NCBI GenBank assembly: GCA_965226645.1
Contig: CBDDDL010000003.1
Span: 434,001-498,000, forward strand
Direction: 5' to 3'
Source of the DNA: Poriferisodalis sp965226645
Lineage (GTDB): Bacteria > Actinomycetota > Acidimicrobiia > Acidimicrobiales > Poriferisodalaceae
Length of the DNA stretch: 64,000 bases
Every line of letters starts with the position of its first letter. The first letter of the stretch is position 1. Made by a program: the position numbers and the translations under genes. Below the pieces are notes generated by a model, which saw only the letters and a program-made list of their open reading frames with translations, searched no databases and was not told where the DNA came from. Below, one piece after another: positions 1-9,352 of this stretch.

Positions 1-204
1 GTCCACGCGATGACGGGCGAGGCCCCAGGCTGGGGCAAGTCACTCGGTCGCTGGGCCGTGCCGACGCTGCCGTCTGCGATTCCGTTCGTCCAGTTCATCG
101 GCTGGATTTTCACTCTGCTGTGCTACGTGAGCTTGACGTGGGATCGCGTCTACCAAGGCTGGCACGACAAGGCCGCGGGCACGCTGGTCACTCGGCTCCG
201 GTGA
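1..204 (+). CDS. RDD family membrane protein, C-terminal part
   Basis: The frame is open to the window edge, so the gene begins upstream. The visible part has one hydrophobic segment (around VQFIGWIFTLLCYVSL) followed by a tail with WDRVYQGWHDKAAGTLV. That tail resembles the end of RDD domains, where a conserved HDK(x)AGT motif follows the last membrane helix. RDD proteins are small multi-spanning membrane proteins, mostly of unknown function. Only the last 67 codons are present, so nothing can be said about fused domains. Confidence 0.6.
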   Translation, partial: VHAMTGEAPGWGKSLGRWAVPTLPSAIPFVQFIGWIFTLLCYVSLTWDRVYQGWHDKAAGTLVTRLR

Positions 205-327
205 AGTTCTCCGACCACATTGGTGCAGCCCAAGACCAAGCCATCTGATCACGGCGCAGTCTCTTGGGTGTATGTGCGTGGCGCAGCCACGTACTCGTGG
301 CCATCGGGAGCCGCTGCGCTGGTGGCC

Positions 328-1467
328 TTACAGGCGCTCGGCGATGTAGTCGATGCAGGCCGTGAGGGCCTCGGCGTCGGCGGGCTCGATCGCGGGAAAC
401 GCAGCGATGCGCAGCTGATTGCGGCCGAGCTTGCGGTAGCCCTCGGTGTCGACGATGTCGTTGGCCCGCAGGGCGGCCGCAATGTCGTCAGCGCTGACGC
501 CGTCGAAATCGATCGTGCAGACCACCGGGGAGCGCATGGCCTCGTCGACAACGAATGGTGAGGCGAAGTCGCGGCGCGCAGCCCAGCCGTACACCGCCCC
601 GCTTGAGGCTGCGGAGCGACTGGCTGCCCAGGGGAGCCCTCCACCATCGAGCATCCACTCGGCGGTCTCGAGCGTCAGCAGGATCGTTGCGAGCGCTGGC
701 GTGTTGTAGGTCTGGTCTTGGCGCGAGTTGCGCGCTGCGATCGCCAGGTCGAGCGTCGCGGGCTTGTACCGGCCGGAGTCATCGATGCGCTCGATGCGCT
801 CGATGGCTGCCGGCGAGCACAGCGCGATGAACAAGCCGCCGTCCGCCGCAAAGGCTTTCTGGGGAGCGAAGTAATAGCAGTCGACGTCGTGGGGAGTCCA
901 CGTCATGGCGCCGGCCGCTGACGTCGCATCAACCACCACCAGCGCCGGGTTCGTGCCAGCCCGCGCGTCGGCGAGCTGTGGTTGGGCGAGCGGCATGCAC
1001 ACGCCCGTCGAGGTTTCGTTGTGCGTGAGCGCGTAGACGTCGACATTGGCGGGTTCTGGCACCGGATGGCGGCCGTACGGCGCTTCGAGGACGATCGGAT
1101 CGTCGAGATGTGGCGCTGCAGCTGTCACGGCCGCGAATTTCTCGGAGAACTCGCCGAACGCGAGATGCTGAGCGCGTCGCTCGATCATCGAGAACGCCGC
1201 AGCGTCCCAGAAGCCTGTGCTGCCGCCGTTTCCGAGCACGACCTCCCAGCCGTCGCCGAGGCCGAACAACTCGGTCATAGCTGAGCGCAGCCGTCCGACC
1301 ACTGAGCGGACGCCGGTACGCCGGTGCGACGTGCCCATGTAGTCGCTTGCCCGGGCAGCGAGCGCCTTCACCGCTTCCGGCCGGACCTTGGACGGACCCG
1401 AGCCGAAGCGTCCGTCGGACGGACGCAGTTCGGCGGGTATGGAAATTGACGAGGGAGACACAGCCAT
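328..1467 (-). CDS. serC: Phosphoserine aminotransferase (actinobacterial type)
   Basis: Converts 3-phosphohydroxypyruvate and glutamate to phosphoserine in serine synthesis, using pyridoxal phosphate. The 379-residue length fits the family. The N-terminal substrate loop reads RFGSGPSKVRPEA. The PLP lysine is expected at K204 in FAPQKAFAADGG, and the preceding VVVDATSAAG carries the PLP-binding aspartate. It is transcribed away from an aminotransferase and a serA-like gene, so the locus groups two steps of serine synthesis. Start at the ATG of MAVSPSSISIPAEL; the 184-bp divergent gap leaves room for two promoters, but no clear boxes were seen. Confidence 0.9.
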   Translation of the reverse strand: MAVSPSSISIPAELRPSDGRFGSGPSKVRPEAVKALAARASDYMGTSHRRTGVRSVVGRLRSAMTELFGLGDGWEVVLGNGGSTGFWDAAAFSMIERRAQHLAFGEFSEKFAAVTAAAPHLDDPIVLEAPYGRHPVPEPANVDVYALTHNETSTGVCMPLAQPQLADARAGTNPALVVVDATSAAGAMTWTPHDVDCYYFAPQKAFAADGGLFIALCSPAAIERIERIDDSGRYKPATLDLAIAARNSRQDQTYNTPALATILLTLETAEWMLDGGGLPWAASRSAASSGAVYGWAARRDFASPFVVDEAMRSPVVCTIDFDGVSADDIAAALRANDIVDTEGYRKLGRNQLRIAAFPAIEPADAEALTACIDYIAERL

Positions 1468-1651
1468 CGGCTGCCACTATTGCGCCCGGCGCTACTGCCG
1501 ACAACCACATTCTCCCGACAATGTGCCGACGCGCCGGTCTTCGAGGCTCACGGCTCGGTGTGGGCGCGCCGCATTGCGCGCCGTGACGGCGAGACTGTCG
1601 GGCGCTCGCGGCCGCGCAATCCACTCGAACCCGCACGACAGGAGTCACCCC

Positions 1652-2878
1652 ATGCCCACCTCATCAGGGTCCAACCGAGCATCGGGCGGCAACCGGGTTT
1701 CCAAGGCGCTGGCGGGCATCGCCCCATCGGCGACTCTGGCGGTGGACGCCAAGGCCAAGGCGCTGCAGGCTGCAGGCGAGAACGTGATCGGTTTCGGCGC
1801 TGGCGAACCTGACTTCCCGACGCCCGAGCACATCGTGGACGCGGCGGTCGCTGCGTGCCGTGACTCGGCCAACCACCGCTATTCGCCGGCTGGCGGTCAG
1901 CCCGCGCTGAAGGCTGCCCTTGCCGCCAAGACGAAGCGCGACAGCGGTCTCGGCTGGGACGCGAGCCAATTCCTGGTCACCAATGGCGGCAAGCAAGCCG
2001 TCTACAACACCATGGCTGCGCTTGTGGATCCGGGTGACGAGATACTGCTGCCGGCGCCCTACTGGACGACGTATCCCGAAGCGATTCGCGTATTCGGCGG
2101 CGTGCCGGTTGAGGTGTTCGCGGGCATCGAGTCAGGTTTCCGGGTCAGCGTCGACCAGCTTGAGGCGGCGCGGACCGACCGCACCAAGGCGCTGCTGTTC
2201 GTGTCGCCGTCGAACCCGACCGGTGCCGTGTACCCCCGTGACGACATCGTTGCGATCGGTGAGTGGGCGATCGAGCACGGCTTGTGGGTGATCACCGACG
2301 AGATCTACGAGCACCTCACCTACGGCGATGCCGAGCATCACTCGCTGCCGGTGCTGGTCCCTGATGTTGCCGACCGGTGCGTCGTGCTCAACGGCGTGGC
2401 CAAGACCTACGCCATGACGGGCTGGCGGGTCGGATGGATGGCCGGGCCGCCTGACGTGATCGCAGCGGCCACCAACCTGCAGAGCCACGCCACCTCCAAC
2501 GTCTGCAACGTGGCACAGGCAGCTGCGCTCGCTGCAGTCTCGGGAGACCTTGAGGCGGTCGCGATGATGCGTGATGCATTCGACGTGCGGCGCCAGCGCA
2601 TCACCGAAGCGCTCAACGCCATCGAGGGCGTGGAGTGTCCTGAACCCGAAGGGGCGTTCTACGCATTCCCGAACATGGAAGGGCTGTTGGGACGCCGATA
2701 CGGCGGCACGGAAGCCACGACGACGATGGATTTGGCCGCAGCCGTTCTTGAGCATGCCAAGGTGGCATTCGTGCCCGGCGAAGCGTTCGGTGCGCCCGGC
2801 TACGCGCGGTTCTCCTTCGCCTTGGGGCTCGACGATCTGGCCGAAGGCATCAGCCGCATCGCAGATCTGGTTGCGTGA
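1652..2878 (+). CDS. Class I pyridoxal-phosphate aminotransferase, aspartate-aminotransferase-like
   Basis: Fold-type I aminotransferase of 408 residues, similar to AspB-type enzymes of actinobacteria, which exchange amino groups between aspartate or related amino acids and 2-oxoglutarate. Family landmarks are NPTG (about 188-191), the DEIY motif carrying the PLP aspartate (D216) and tyrosine (Y219), the Schiff-base lysine K251 in NGVAKTYAMTGWR, and a C-terminal arginine in YARFSFA. The frame extends far upstream, but the ATG at 1652 has a good ribosome site (ACAGGAGT, 7 bases ahead) and the family's usual N-terminus. The serA-like gene starts one base after its stop, so the two are co-transcribed. 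Exact substrate cannot be told from sequence. Confidence 0.9.
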   Translation: MPTSSGSNRASGGNRVSKALAGIAPSATLAVDAKAKALQAAGENVIGFGAGEPDFPTPEHIVDAAVAACRDSANHRYSPAGGQPALKAALAAKTKRDSGLGWDASQFLVTNGGKQAVYNTMAALVDPGDEILLPAPYWTTYPEAIRVFGGVPVEVFAGIESGFRVSVDQLEAARTDRTKALLFVSPSNPTGAVYPRDDIVAIGEWAIEHGLWVITDEIYEHLTYGDAEHHSLPVLVPDVADRCVVLNGVAKTYAMTGWRVGWMAGPPDVIAAATNLQSHATSNVCNVAQAAALAAVSGDLEAVAMMRDAFDVRRQRITEALNAIEGVECPEPEGAFYAFPNMEGLLGRRYGGTEATTTMDLAAAVLEHAKVAFVPGEAFGAPGYARFSFALGLDDLAEGISRIADLVA

Positions 2879-2879
2879 C

Positions 2880-3821
2880 ATGGCACGAGTCCTGGTCGCC
2901 GAGAATCTGGCTGATGCTGGCCTGGACATGCTGCGTGGAGCCGGCCACGACGTCGATGTTCGCACCGGGCTCAGCACCGACGAACTGCGCGCCGCCATTG
3001 CCGGGGCGCAGGCGCTGGTCGTTCGCTCGGCAACGCAGGTAGATGCTGACCTCCTCGCGGCAGGTGATGCACTCGTCGTCGTGGGGCGTGCCGGAGTAGG
3101 CCTCGACAACGTCGACGTCGCTGCCGCTACCGAGAGCGGTGTGCTCGTCTGCAATGCGCCGTCGAGCAATGTCGTGTCGGCTGCGGAGATGACCGTTGCA
3201 CTCATGCTGGCGCTGGCTCGGAACATCCCGCAGGCTCACCAAGCGCTCTCGAATGGCCGGTGGGAACGCAGCCGCTGGGGCGGCATGGAGATCTATCGCA
3301 AGACGATCGGGATCCTGGGTCTCGGTCGCGTCGGCCGCTTGGTGGCGCAGCGGATCGCCCCATTCGATGTCGCGCTCATCGCATTCGATCCCTATGTGAG
3401 CCCGGAATCCGCTCGAGCGGCAGGGGTCGACTTGGTGACTCTCGAAGAGCTGTTTAAGCGCTCGGACATCATCACGTTGCACATGCCGCGAACGCCCGAG
3501 ACGGCGGGGCTGCTGGGTGCGGAGAACCTCGCCAAGTGCCGCCCGCACGCCTTGATCGTGAACACCGCCCGGGGCGGCATTCTCGATGAGGCAGCGGCAG
3601 CGACTGCGCTGGAGGAAGGACGGCTCGGCGGCGTGGCAGTGGACGTCTACGCAACCGAGCCCGCCACCGCCTCGCCGCTGTTCGGCCGCCCCGACGTGGT
3701 GGCAACCCCGCATCTCGGCGCCAGCACGAGCGAAGCTCAAGTCCGAGCTGGTATCCAGATCGCCGAGCAGATCAACCTGGCACTGGCCGGCGATCCCGTG
3801 CCCTACGCCGTCAACGCCTAG
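2880..3821 (+). CDS. serA: D-3-phosphoglycerate dehydrogenase, short form
   Basis: NAD-dependent 2-hydroxyacid dehydrogenase for the first step of serine synthesis. The nucleotide-binding motif is GLGRVG (147-152). The catalytic Arg/Glu/His are R231 (VNTARGG), E260 (YATEP) and H278 (TPHLGAST). The protein is 313 residues and stops just after the catalytic domain. Mycobacterial-type SerA is about 530 residues with extra ASB and ACT domains, so this enzyme should lack serine feedback control of that kind. Start ATG overlaps the intergenic C after the upstream TGA. Neighbouring serC supports the serine role; another 2-hydroxyacid substrate remains possible. Confidence 0.82.
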   Translation: MARVLVAENLADAGLDMLRGAGHDVDVRTGLSTDELRAAIAGAQALVVRSATQVDADLLAAGDALVVVGRAGVGLDNVDVAAATESGVLVCNAPSSNVVSAAEMTVALMLALARNIPQAHQALSNGRWERSRWGGMEIYRKTIGILGLGRVGRLVAQRIAPFDVALIAFDPYVSPESARAAGVDLVTLEELFKRSDIITLHMPRTPETAGLLGAENLAKCRPHALIVNTARGGILDEAAAATALEEGRLGGVAVDVYATEPATASPLFGRPDVVATPHLGASTSEAQVRAGIQIAEQINLALAGDPVPYAVNA

Positions 3822-3881
3822 CGAACCTTCAATCCGGCAGGTTGCCCAGTGCACGATCCCGCAACTGCGGGCAGCTGAGTT

Positions 3882-4110
3882 CTATCGCTGTTGCTTGTGG
3901 CCGTCCGAGAGGACTTTGCCGTAGATCTTCTCGCTGGTGCCGGAGGTGCTGAATCCCGTGTTGCCCCGCGTGGCGTGCATAGCGTCACGCACGCGCCGGG
4001 CGGCCGCCTTGCGGGGGTCCCGGAGCCGGCGGGTTCTTCTTCGAGTGTGAGAGCGCAGCAAGAAAGCCACCGACGTTCTTGACGAACTTGGCGAGCCCCT
4101 TGCGGACCAT
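3882..4110 (-). pseudogene. Small unknown protein gene with a frameshift
   Basis: The ATG at 4110 is preceded by an excellent ribosome site (GAGGAGT). The first frame gives a basic 41-residue peptide beginning MVRKGLAKFVKNVGGFLAAL and stops at 3985. From a run of five C residues near 4013-4023, a one-base shift opens a second frame reading RKAAARRVRDAMHATRGN and ending at 3882 (KVLSDGHKQQR). Together they would make about 75 residues. Either the C run carries an indel, real or sequencing, or only the short peptide is made. No family recognised. It occupies most of the 378-bp gap between serA and the amidohydrolase. Confidence 0.45.
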
Positions 4111-4199
4111 CTCGACTCCTCAATGGGTCAGATGCGGTTGAGTTCACCCTACATCGCGCCGGAAGTCGGCCATCTGCAAGAAACGGGGTCTGGCTGGTT

Positions 4200-5561
4200 T
4201 CAGCGTTGGGCGGCGGCGGCGGCAGCAGCTGCGTCGGGGTGATGCAGGTAACGCTCGGGGATCTTGAATCCGAAAATGCGGGCAGCGTTGAGGCCAAGGA
4301 TCTTGGCCCGCTCGCCATCATCGAGATGGCTCATCGTGCGCTCGATCGCTTGGGCGGAATACGGCCAGGAGCCCTCGTGGTGCGGGAAGTCGTTCGCCCA
4401 CAGGAAGTTGTCGACCAGACCGTGCTCGCGGGCAAGATCAAGGCCGGCGGCGTCCTCCTGGAAGCTCGCGAAGCCCTGGCGCTTGAAGTACTCGCTGGGC
4501 AGCAGCTCCAGCTTTGGCCGGACCCACATGTGGTGCTTGAGATACGCCTCGTCCATGGCACCCAGCATCCATGGCGCCCAGCCGATGCCAGCCTCGATGG
4601 CACCGAAGCGCAGGTTCGGGTGTCGCTCCGCGACGCCTGAAGCACAGATATTGACCAGCGGTTCCATAGTCGGCGCCAGCGAATGCACGGCGTAGTTGAT
4701 GACGGCCCCACCCTGACTGCGAGCGGTGCGCGGATCGCGACCTGTGGAGACGTGGAACGTGACTGGCAGATCGACCTCGTCGATGCAGTCCCACAGGGAC
4801 TCAAACTCACGCAAGTTGTAGTTGGGGTCGTCGACATCGGGCGGGCCGAAGACCGGCTTGCACGGCAGGCTCAGACCCTTGAATCCGAGTGCCGCGCATC
4901 GCTGTATCTCGGCAATTGCTTTGTCCAGTGCTGCGGGAGCAATGCACGCCATCGGGGCGAGCCGATCGTTGAAATCGGCGAACTCCTCCCAGGCCCACTC
5001 GTTGTAGGCCTGGCACATCGCATGGCTGAAGTCGGCGTCGGGCGTGGCCCAGATGGTCAGGCCCTTGTTCGGGAACAGGACCTCTGCGTCGCAGCCGTCC
5101 AGTGCCAGGTCACGCACGCGTGCCTCGGGGACGCGACCCGACTGGTTGCGAAGCTTCTCGTGGCCCTCAAATGGCTTCGTCCAGTTCAGCTTGGCCGGCC
5201 GGAAGCCTTCTGCGGTCTGGAAGAACTGCGGGTCCTGCTTCCCATCGCCGGTCGACTTGGTGCCGGTCGAACTGGCGCCGGTCGACTCGGAGCTGTCCGA
5301 ACCAGAGCTGGTTGCCTCTGCACCGGTGCGTCCGTGGGGCTTTGTGATCTTGTTGACCGCAACCGTGGGTAGACGGTGGTGGTACTTGGGGTCGATTCGG
5401 TCGCGCAGGAAGGTCACCGGCTCCTGCACGTGGCCATCCGCCGAGCACATGAAGAACTTGTCGTCGGCGTCCGGACGAGCAGAACGCACCCAACCGTCAT
5501 TGCCGGGCGTCTCCAGCCGCCACACGTTGTTGACGTCGGGTTCGGGGATGGTGATTGCCAT
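4200..5561 (-). CDS. Amidohydrolase family 2 (TIM-barrel metal hydrolase/decarboxylase)
   Basis: A 453-residue member of the Amidohydrolase_2 family, whose members hydrolyse or decarboxylate cyclic and aromatic carboxylates using a divalent metal. Metal-site residues seen are DGH in MCSADGHVQEP, the histidine in VTFHVSTG, and the aspartate in LWANDFPHHEG. Residues about 78-110 form a Ser/Thr/Gly-rich insertion (SSGSDSSESTG and similar) between the first strand and the barrel, not normal for the family. An Ala-rich tail follows HHPD. A related protein lies at 60556-61728. Actual substrate unknown. Confidence 0.82.
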   Translation of the reverse strand: MAITIPEPDVNNVWRLETPGNDGWVRSARPDADDKFFMCSADGHVQEPVTFLRDRIDPKYHHRLPTVAVNKITKPHGRTGAEATSSGSDSSESTGASSTGTKSTGDGKQDPQFFQTAEGFRPAKLNWTKPFEGHEKLRNQSGRVPEARVRDLALDGCDAEVLFPNKGLTIWATPDADFSHAMCQAYNEWAWEEFADFNDRLAPMACIAPAALDKAIAEIQRCAALGFKGLSLPCKPVFGPPDVDDPNYNLREFESLWDCIDEVDLPVTFHVSTGRDPRTARSQGGAVINYAVHSLAPTMEPLVNICASGVAERHPNLRFGAIEAGIGWAPWMLGAMDEAYLKHHMWVRPKLELLPSEYFKRQGFASFQEDAAGLDLAREHGLVDNFLWANDFPHHEGSWPYSAQAIERTMSHLDDGERAKILGLNAARIFGFKIPERYLHHPDAAAAAAAAQR

Positions 5562-5665
5562 ATCAGGACTCCAAGATGAGGACTCGAACCGACGGCCGCG
5601 GCACAGTCGATTGCCTGCCCGACGAGTCTGGCACGCAACCGCCCCGGCTCACCCAGTAGCGAGTC

Positions 5666-6685
5666 TCAGTTGCGCTTTGCCAGTCGCTCACCGAGCCAGT
5701 CGGGCGGCAGGGAGCCCTTACGGGCGATGAGGCTGATCACCCAGCGGCGGAGCGGCTCACCCGAATCCAGTGAGTAGGGGGTCATCGAGGTACGGGTGCC
5801 GACGGCTTCGATCACCCAGTCGGCGACAGAACTCGGAGCGTCGTGAGGGCCACCGCCTTCAGCAATCCGCACGAGCCCCTTGAGGCGGGCGACGCCGTCA
5901 GGCAAGTGGTCCAGCAGGTCGCGAATACGTGCACTTGGCACGGGTTCGTCCAGCGTGACCGTTTGTGACTCGAAGAGATCTTCTGCGTGTTCATGCGCGT
6001 GGTCGGCGGCCGCACCCCCGGAAGCTCGCAGCCTCTCCGGCATGGAAATCTCGGGATCCGTCCCGTCGAGCGCTTCCGCTGATGCGTCGAACAACACTGC
6101 AGTCGGCACCGCTGCATGTCGTGCCCGCACCAAGGCTGCTCCCGGGGCGACAGCTCGCAGCCAGTTGCACACGTCGTCCGTATCGTCGGAGCTCGCCAGC
6201 AGGTCGACCTTGTTGAGCACCAGCAAGTCAGCCGCAGCGAGCTGCAGCCGCACGGTGTCGGCCACCCAGCGGTCATCGGCCTGCCGCCGCACCTGCTCAG
6301 CGTCTGCCATCACCACTACGGCGTCCAATCGCAGCCCGGGTGTGTGTCCGTACGCGGCGATCTGGGCGGGGTCGGCGACACCGCTCGCCTCGATGAGCAA
6401 TCGCTCGGGCGGCGTTTCCGCTGACCGGACTGTCTGCAGCGCCGTGGCAAACCCGTCGGCGAGGCTGCAGCAGATGCAGCCGTTGGCCAGCGTCAGCTTG
6501 TCGCCCTCGGCCGCGATGATGAGGTCCTCGTCGATGGAGATCTCGCCGAAGTCGTTGACGATCACCGCGATGCGTTCGTCGGAGGACCGCAGCACATGAT
6601 TCACCAGCGTTGTCTTGCCGGCGCCGAGGTAGCCGCCGATGACGGTCACGGGGATCCGAGGATCTGGGACCGTGAGCTCAGCCAT
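5666..6685 (-). CDS. CobW/COG0523-family GTPase, putative metal chaperone
   Basis: G3E-family P-loop GTPase of 339 residues. The Walker A is GGYLGAGKTT (about 17-26). The metal-binding CxCC motif is C70-I-C72-C73 in NGCICCSLADG, and the G4 motif is NKVDLL. A CobW C-terminal domain follows. Such proteins deliver metal ions, often zinc or cobalt, to client enzymes, with GTP hydrolysis driving release. It sits between two metal-dependent amidohydrolase genes on the same strand and ends nine bases before the downstream one's 5' end begins, suggesting (inference) that it helps metallate one of them. No zinc-uptake regulator site was noticed upstream. Confidence 0.87.
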   Translation of the reverse strand: MAELTVPDPRIPVTVIGGYLGAGKTTLVNHVLRSSDERIAVIVNDFGEISIDEDLIIAAEGDKLTLANGCICCSLADGFATALQTVRSAETPPERLLIEASGVADPAQIAAYGHTPGLRLDAVVVMADAEQVRRQADDRWVADTVRLQLAAADLLVLNKVDLLASSDDTDDVCNWLRAVAPGAALVRARHAAVPTAVLFDASAEALDGTDPEISMPERLRASGGAAADHAHEHAEDLFESQTVTLDEPVPSARIRDLLDHLPDGVARLKGLVRIAEGGGPHDAPSSVADWVIEAVGTRTSMTPYSLDSGEPLRRWVISLIARKGSLPPDWLGERLAKRN

Positions 6686-6694
6686 TGGATCGGA

Positions 6695-8398
6695 TCAGGC
6701 CTCGCTGATCTCGGCCGGCTGAGGCACGCCGCCGAGCACGGTGCCCCAGACCCCGATGTCACGCAGGGCCATGGGGTCGACGCTCAGCGGGTCGTCCTCC
6801 AGCACGGCGAAGTCGGCCAGCTTGCCGGCTTCGATGCTGCCAATCTCGGAGTCCAGCTTGAGCTGTCGGGCCGCATCGATGGTGATCGCTCGCAGCGCGT
6901 CCGGCACGCCGATGCGCTCGTGAGGTCCCAGAACCTCTCCCGATGCCGTCACCCGGTTGACCGCGCACCATGCGGTGTGCAGGTGCCCGAGCGGCGTGAT
7001 GGGCGAGTCGGAGTGGATCGAGAAGCTGACGCCCTCAGCCAGTGCGGTGCCACAGGCATCCATGCGCGCCGCTCGCTCGGGCCCCACGGTCGCATCTCGG
7101 TGCTGGTCACCCCAGTAGTAGATGTGGTTCGGGAAGATGTTGGCGCACATGCCCAGAGCCGCCATGCGACGGTACTGGGCAGGCGTCGTGAGCTGGCAGT
7201 GCTGCACCGTGTGACGGTGATCCCAGCGGGGGTAGCGCTCGAGCACCTGCTCGACTGCGTCGATGAACACCTCGGACGCCTCGTCGCCGTTGCAGTGGCA
7301 GTGCACGGTCAGGCCTGCCCGGTGGTACGCCTCGAGCAGATCGGCCATCTGGTCGGGCGCAGTCAGCCACTGCCCGTTTCCGACGTGGCCCGGAGGCGGC
7401 TTGTAGTAGTGAGGCCAGCTGATCCGGGCTGTGAAACCTTGTATCGAGCCGTCGAGGATCAGCTTGACGATGCCGAAGCGCAGCTTCGACGTCTGTTCTT
7501 GCTTCAGACGTGCTCCCAGCTCAGCCAACTCATCCGTGCCGGCGGGCGCCCCGAATAAATTGGACAGTGCCACCATCACCCGCGCCGGGTACTCGGGATC
7601 GCTCGTCACCTTCCGCCAGTTGTCGAGCTGGTCGGCATCCCACAACTGCGTAGTGCCCAAGTCAGTCAGCAGCGTGTGCCCGGCGTTGCGAGCCTCGTTG
7701 GCGTAGCGCCAGCAGGCTTGTTCGGTCCGGTTTGCGTTCATCATCTCGACGAACGCCTCGCCGGCCAGCATCATGCCGGCGGGCTCATGCAGCTCGCCGT
7801 TGGGCAACCCGTCGCCGCCGCGGGCAACACCGGGACTGGTCGCCGTTTCGTCGATGCCGCAGCGAGTCATGAGCGCCGAATTAATCGTTGCCAGGTGGCC
7901 GCTGGCGTGCAACACGAGCGCCGGACGGTCACCGGTCACGGTGTCGAGATGGCGCGCCACGAGCCGCTCGCCCGCGAAGTAGATCGGGTCGAGTCCCCAT
8001 GCGAGCAGCGTCTGGGACTCGTCTGGCAGCTCGGCGGCGGCCTTGCCCAGCCGTTCGAGCACATCGTCGATCGAGGTGCAGCCAGGCCACAGCCGCCCCT
8101 GAGGATCGCGACGGTCGAAGTAGCCGACGTAGGTGGAGTTCCACAGGCCGCCGGACATGACGTGGCAATGGGCCTCGACGAAGCCAGGCATCAGCACGTG
8201 CTCTGCGAAGCGATTGTCGACTCGGTGAGAGCCCCACGACGCCAGCTGCTCGGTGCTGCCGACGCCCAGGATGCGATCGCCCGACACCGCCACGGCCTCG
8301 CCGAACGGGAAGGCGGGATTGATGGTGATAACCCGGCGCGCCGGGTAGATCACGAATGGCTCGGGTGTGCCGGGTGCTCCTGCCACAGCTGCGTTCAT
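6695..8398 (-). CDS. YtcJ-like amidohydrolase (Amidohydro_3)
   Basis: A 567-residue metal-dependent hydrolase of the YtcJ group, whose members act on N-acylated or formylated small molecules; substrate unknown. Seen are the first metal motif in GFVEAHCHVMSGG, a histidine cluster in VHCHCNGDEA, a further HCQL, and the catalytic aspartate in HSDSPITPLG. The N- and C-terminal parts build the small beta-sandwich typical of the family (VITINPAFP near the start, LADFAVLEDDPL near the end). The ATG has a GAGAGGAA ribosome site. It precedes cobW on the same strand and lies downstream of the decayed peptide-transport genes. Confidence 0.85.
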   Translation of the reverse strand: MNAAVAGAPGTPEPFVIYPARRVITINPAFPFGEAVAVSGDRILGVGSTEQLASWGSHRVDNRFAEHVLMPGFVEAHCHVMSGGLWNSTYVGYFDRRDPQGRLWPGCTSIDDVLERLGKAAAELPDESQTLLAWGLDPIYFAGERLVARHLDTVTGDRPALVLHASGHLATINSALMTRCGIDETATSPGVARGGDGLPNGELHEPAGMMLAGEAFVEMMNANRTEQACWRYANEARNAGHTLLTDLGTTQLWDADQLDNWRKVTSDPEYPARVMVALSNLFGAPAGTDELAELGARLKQEQTSKLRFGIVKLILDGSIQGFTARISWPHYYKPPPGHVGNGQWLTAPDQMADLLEAYHRAGLTVHCHCNGDEASEVFIDAVEQVLERYPRWDHRHTVQHCQLTTPAQYRRMAALGMCANIFPNHIYYWGDQHRDATVGPERAARMDACGTALAEGVSFSIHSDSPITPLGHLHTAWCAVNRVTASGEVLGPHERIGVPDALRAITIDAARQLKLDSEIGSIEAGKLADFAVLEDDPLSVDPMALRDIGVWGTVLGGVPQPAEISEA

Positions 8399-8433
8399 AA
8401 ATCTTGTTCCTCTCGGGTCACGCTGTTCTTGAT

Positions 8434-9352
8434 CTACGTGGCTTCCGCCACGTAGTGACCAGGTTCGATCTCGGTGAGCACGACTGGCTCGGGCGCTGTG
8501 CCGGGCTCAAACACCGGGCTCGGGATCTCGTCGGTGCGCACGGATCGATTCATGTGACGCTGCCGCGGATCGGCAATCGGCACGGCGTCCAGCAGTCGCT
8601 GGGTGTAGGGGTGGGTCGGGTTTCGAAGATGGCCTGCCGGGGCCCCAGCTCAACGATCTGCCCGAGATACATGACGCCGACCCGATGTGCGATGCGCTCG
8701 ACAACGGCGAGGTCGTGGCTGATGAACAGGTAGGACAGGCCCAGTTCTTCCTGCAGGCCCATCATCAGGTTGATGACTTGCGCCTGGATGGAGACATCGA
8801 GTGCCGAGACGGCTTCGTCAGCGATCACGAGTTCAGGTCGCAGCGCCAGCGCACGGGCGATGCAGATCCGTTGGCGCTGGCCACCCGAGAACTGGTGCGG
8901 GTACTGGGACATGTCGTCGGGGGACATCCCCACGCGCCGAAGCAGCGATGCCACGACTTCTTCGATGTCGCGGCGCGGCACTGCCCGATGGATCTCGAGT
9001 GGCTCGCCGATGGCCTTGCCGATGTTCGACGCGGGTCCAGGCTGGCGAACGGGTCTTGGAAGACGATCTGCACTTTGCGCCGGTGCGGGCGCAGCTCGCG
9101 CGACCCCAGACCGGTGATATCGGTGCCGTCGAGGCGAATTGTGCCGCTCGTGGGATCGAGCAGCCGGATGATGAGGTACGCAAGCGTGGACTTTCCGCAG
9201 CCGCTCTCACCCACAATTGCCAAGGTCTCGCCGCGGCCCACCTAAAGACTGACCTGCTCGACAGCATGAACACGCGCTTTGCCAAGAGCCGGGAAGTGCT
9301 TGGTCAGCGCCTCAACCTCGACGATGGGTGTTGCGGGAACCGGCGCGCTCAT
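8434..9352 (-). pseudogene. Oligopeptide/dipeptide ABC transporter ATPase, DppF/OppF type, broken
   Basis: Starts at an ATG overlapping the stop of the upstream DppD-type gene (ATGA). After about 36 codons, ending VHAVEQVSL, there is an in-frame TAG at 9244-9242, immediately followed by VGRGETLAIVGESGCGKST with an intact Walker A. A frameshift follows after QDPFASLDPR. The second frame carries QFSGGQRQRICIARALALRP (signature) and ELVIADEAVSALD (Walker B). A second frameshift near 8615 moves the oligopeptide-family tail (NPTHPYTQRLLDAVP) into a third frame, ending at 8434. One nonsense and two frameshifts make a functional protein unlikely. Confidence 0.85.

Noticed and set aside
9242..9244. 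In-frame TAG in the DppF-type gene considered as recoded amber
   Set aside because: The same gene also has two frameshifts, so simple decay is the better explanation.
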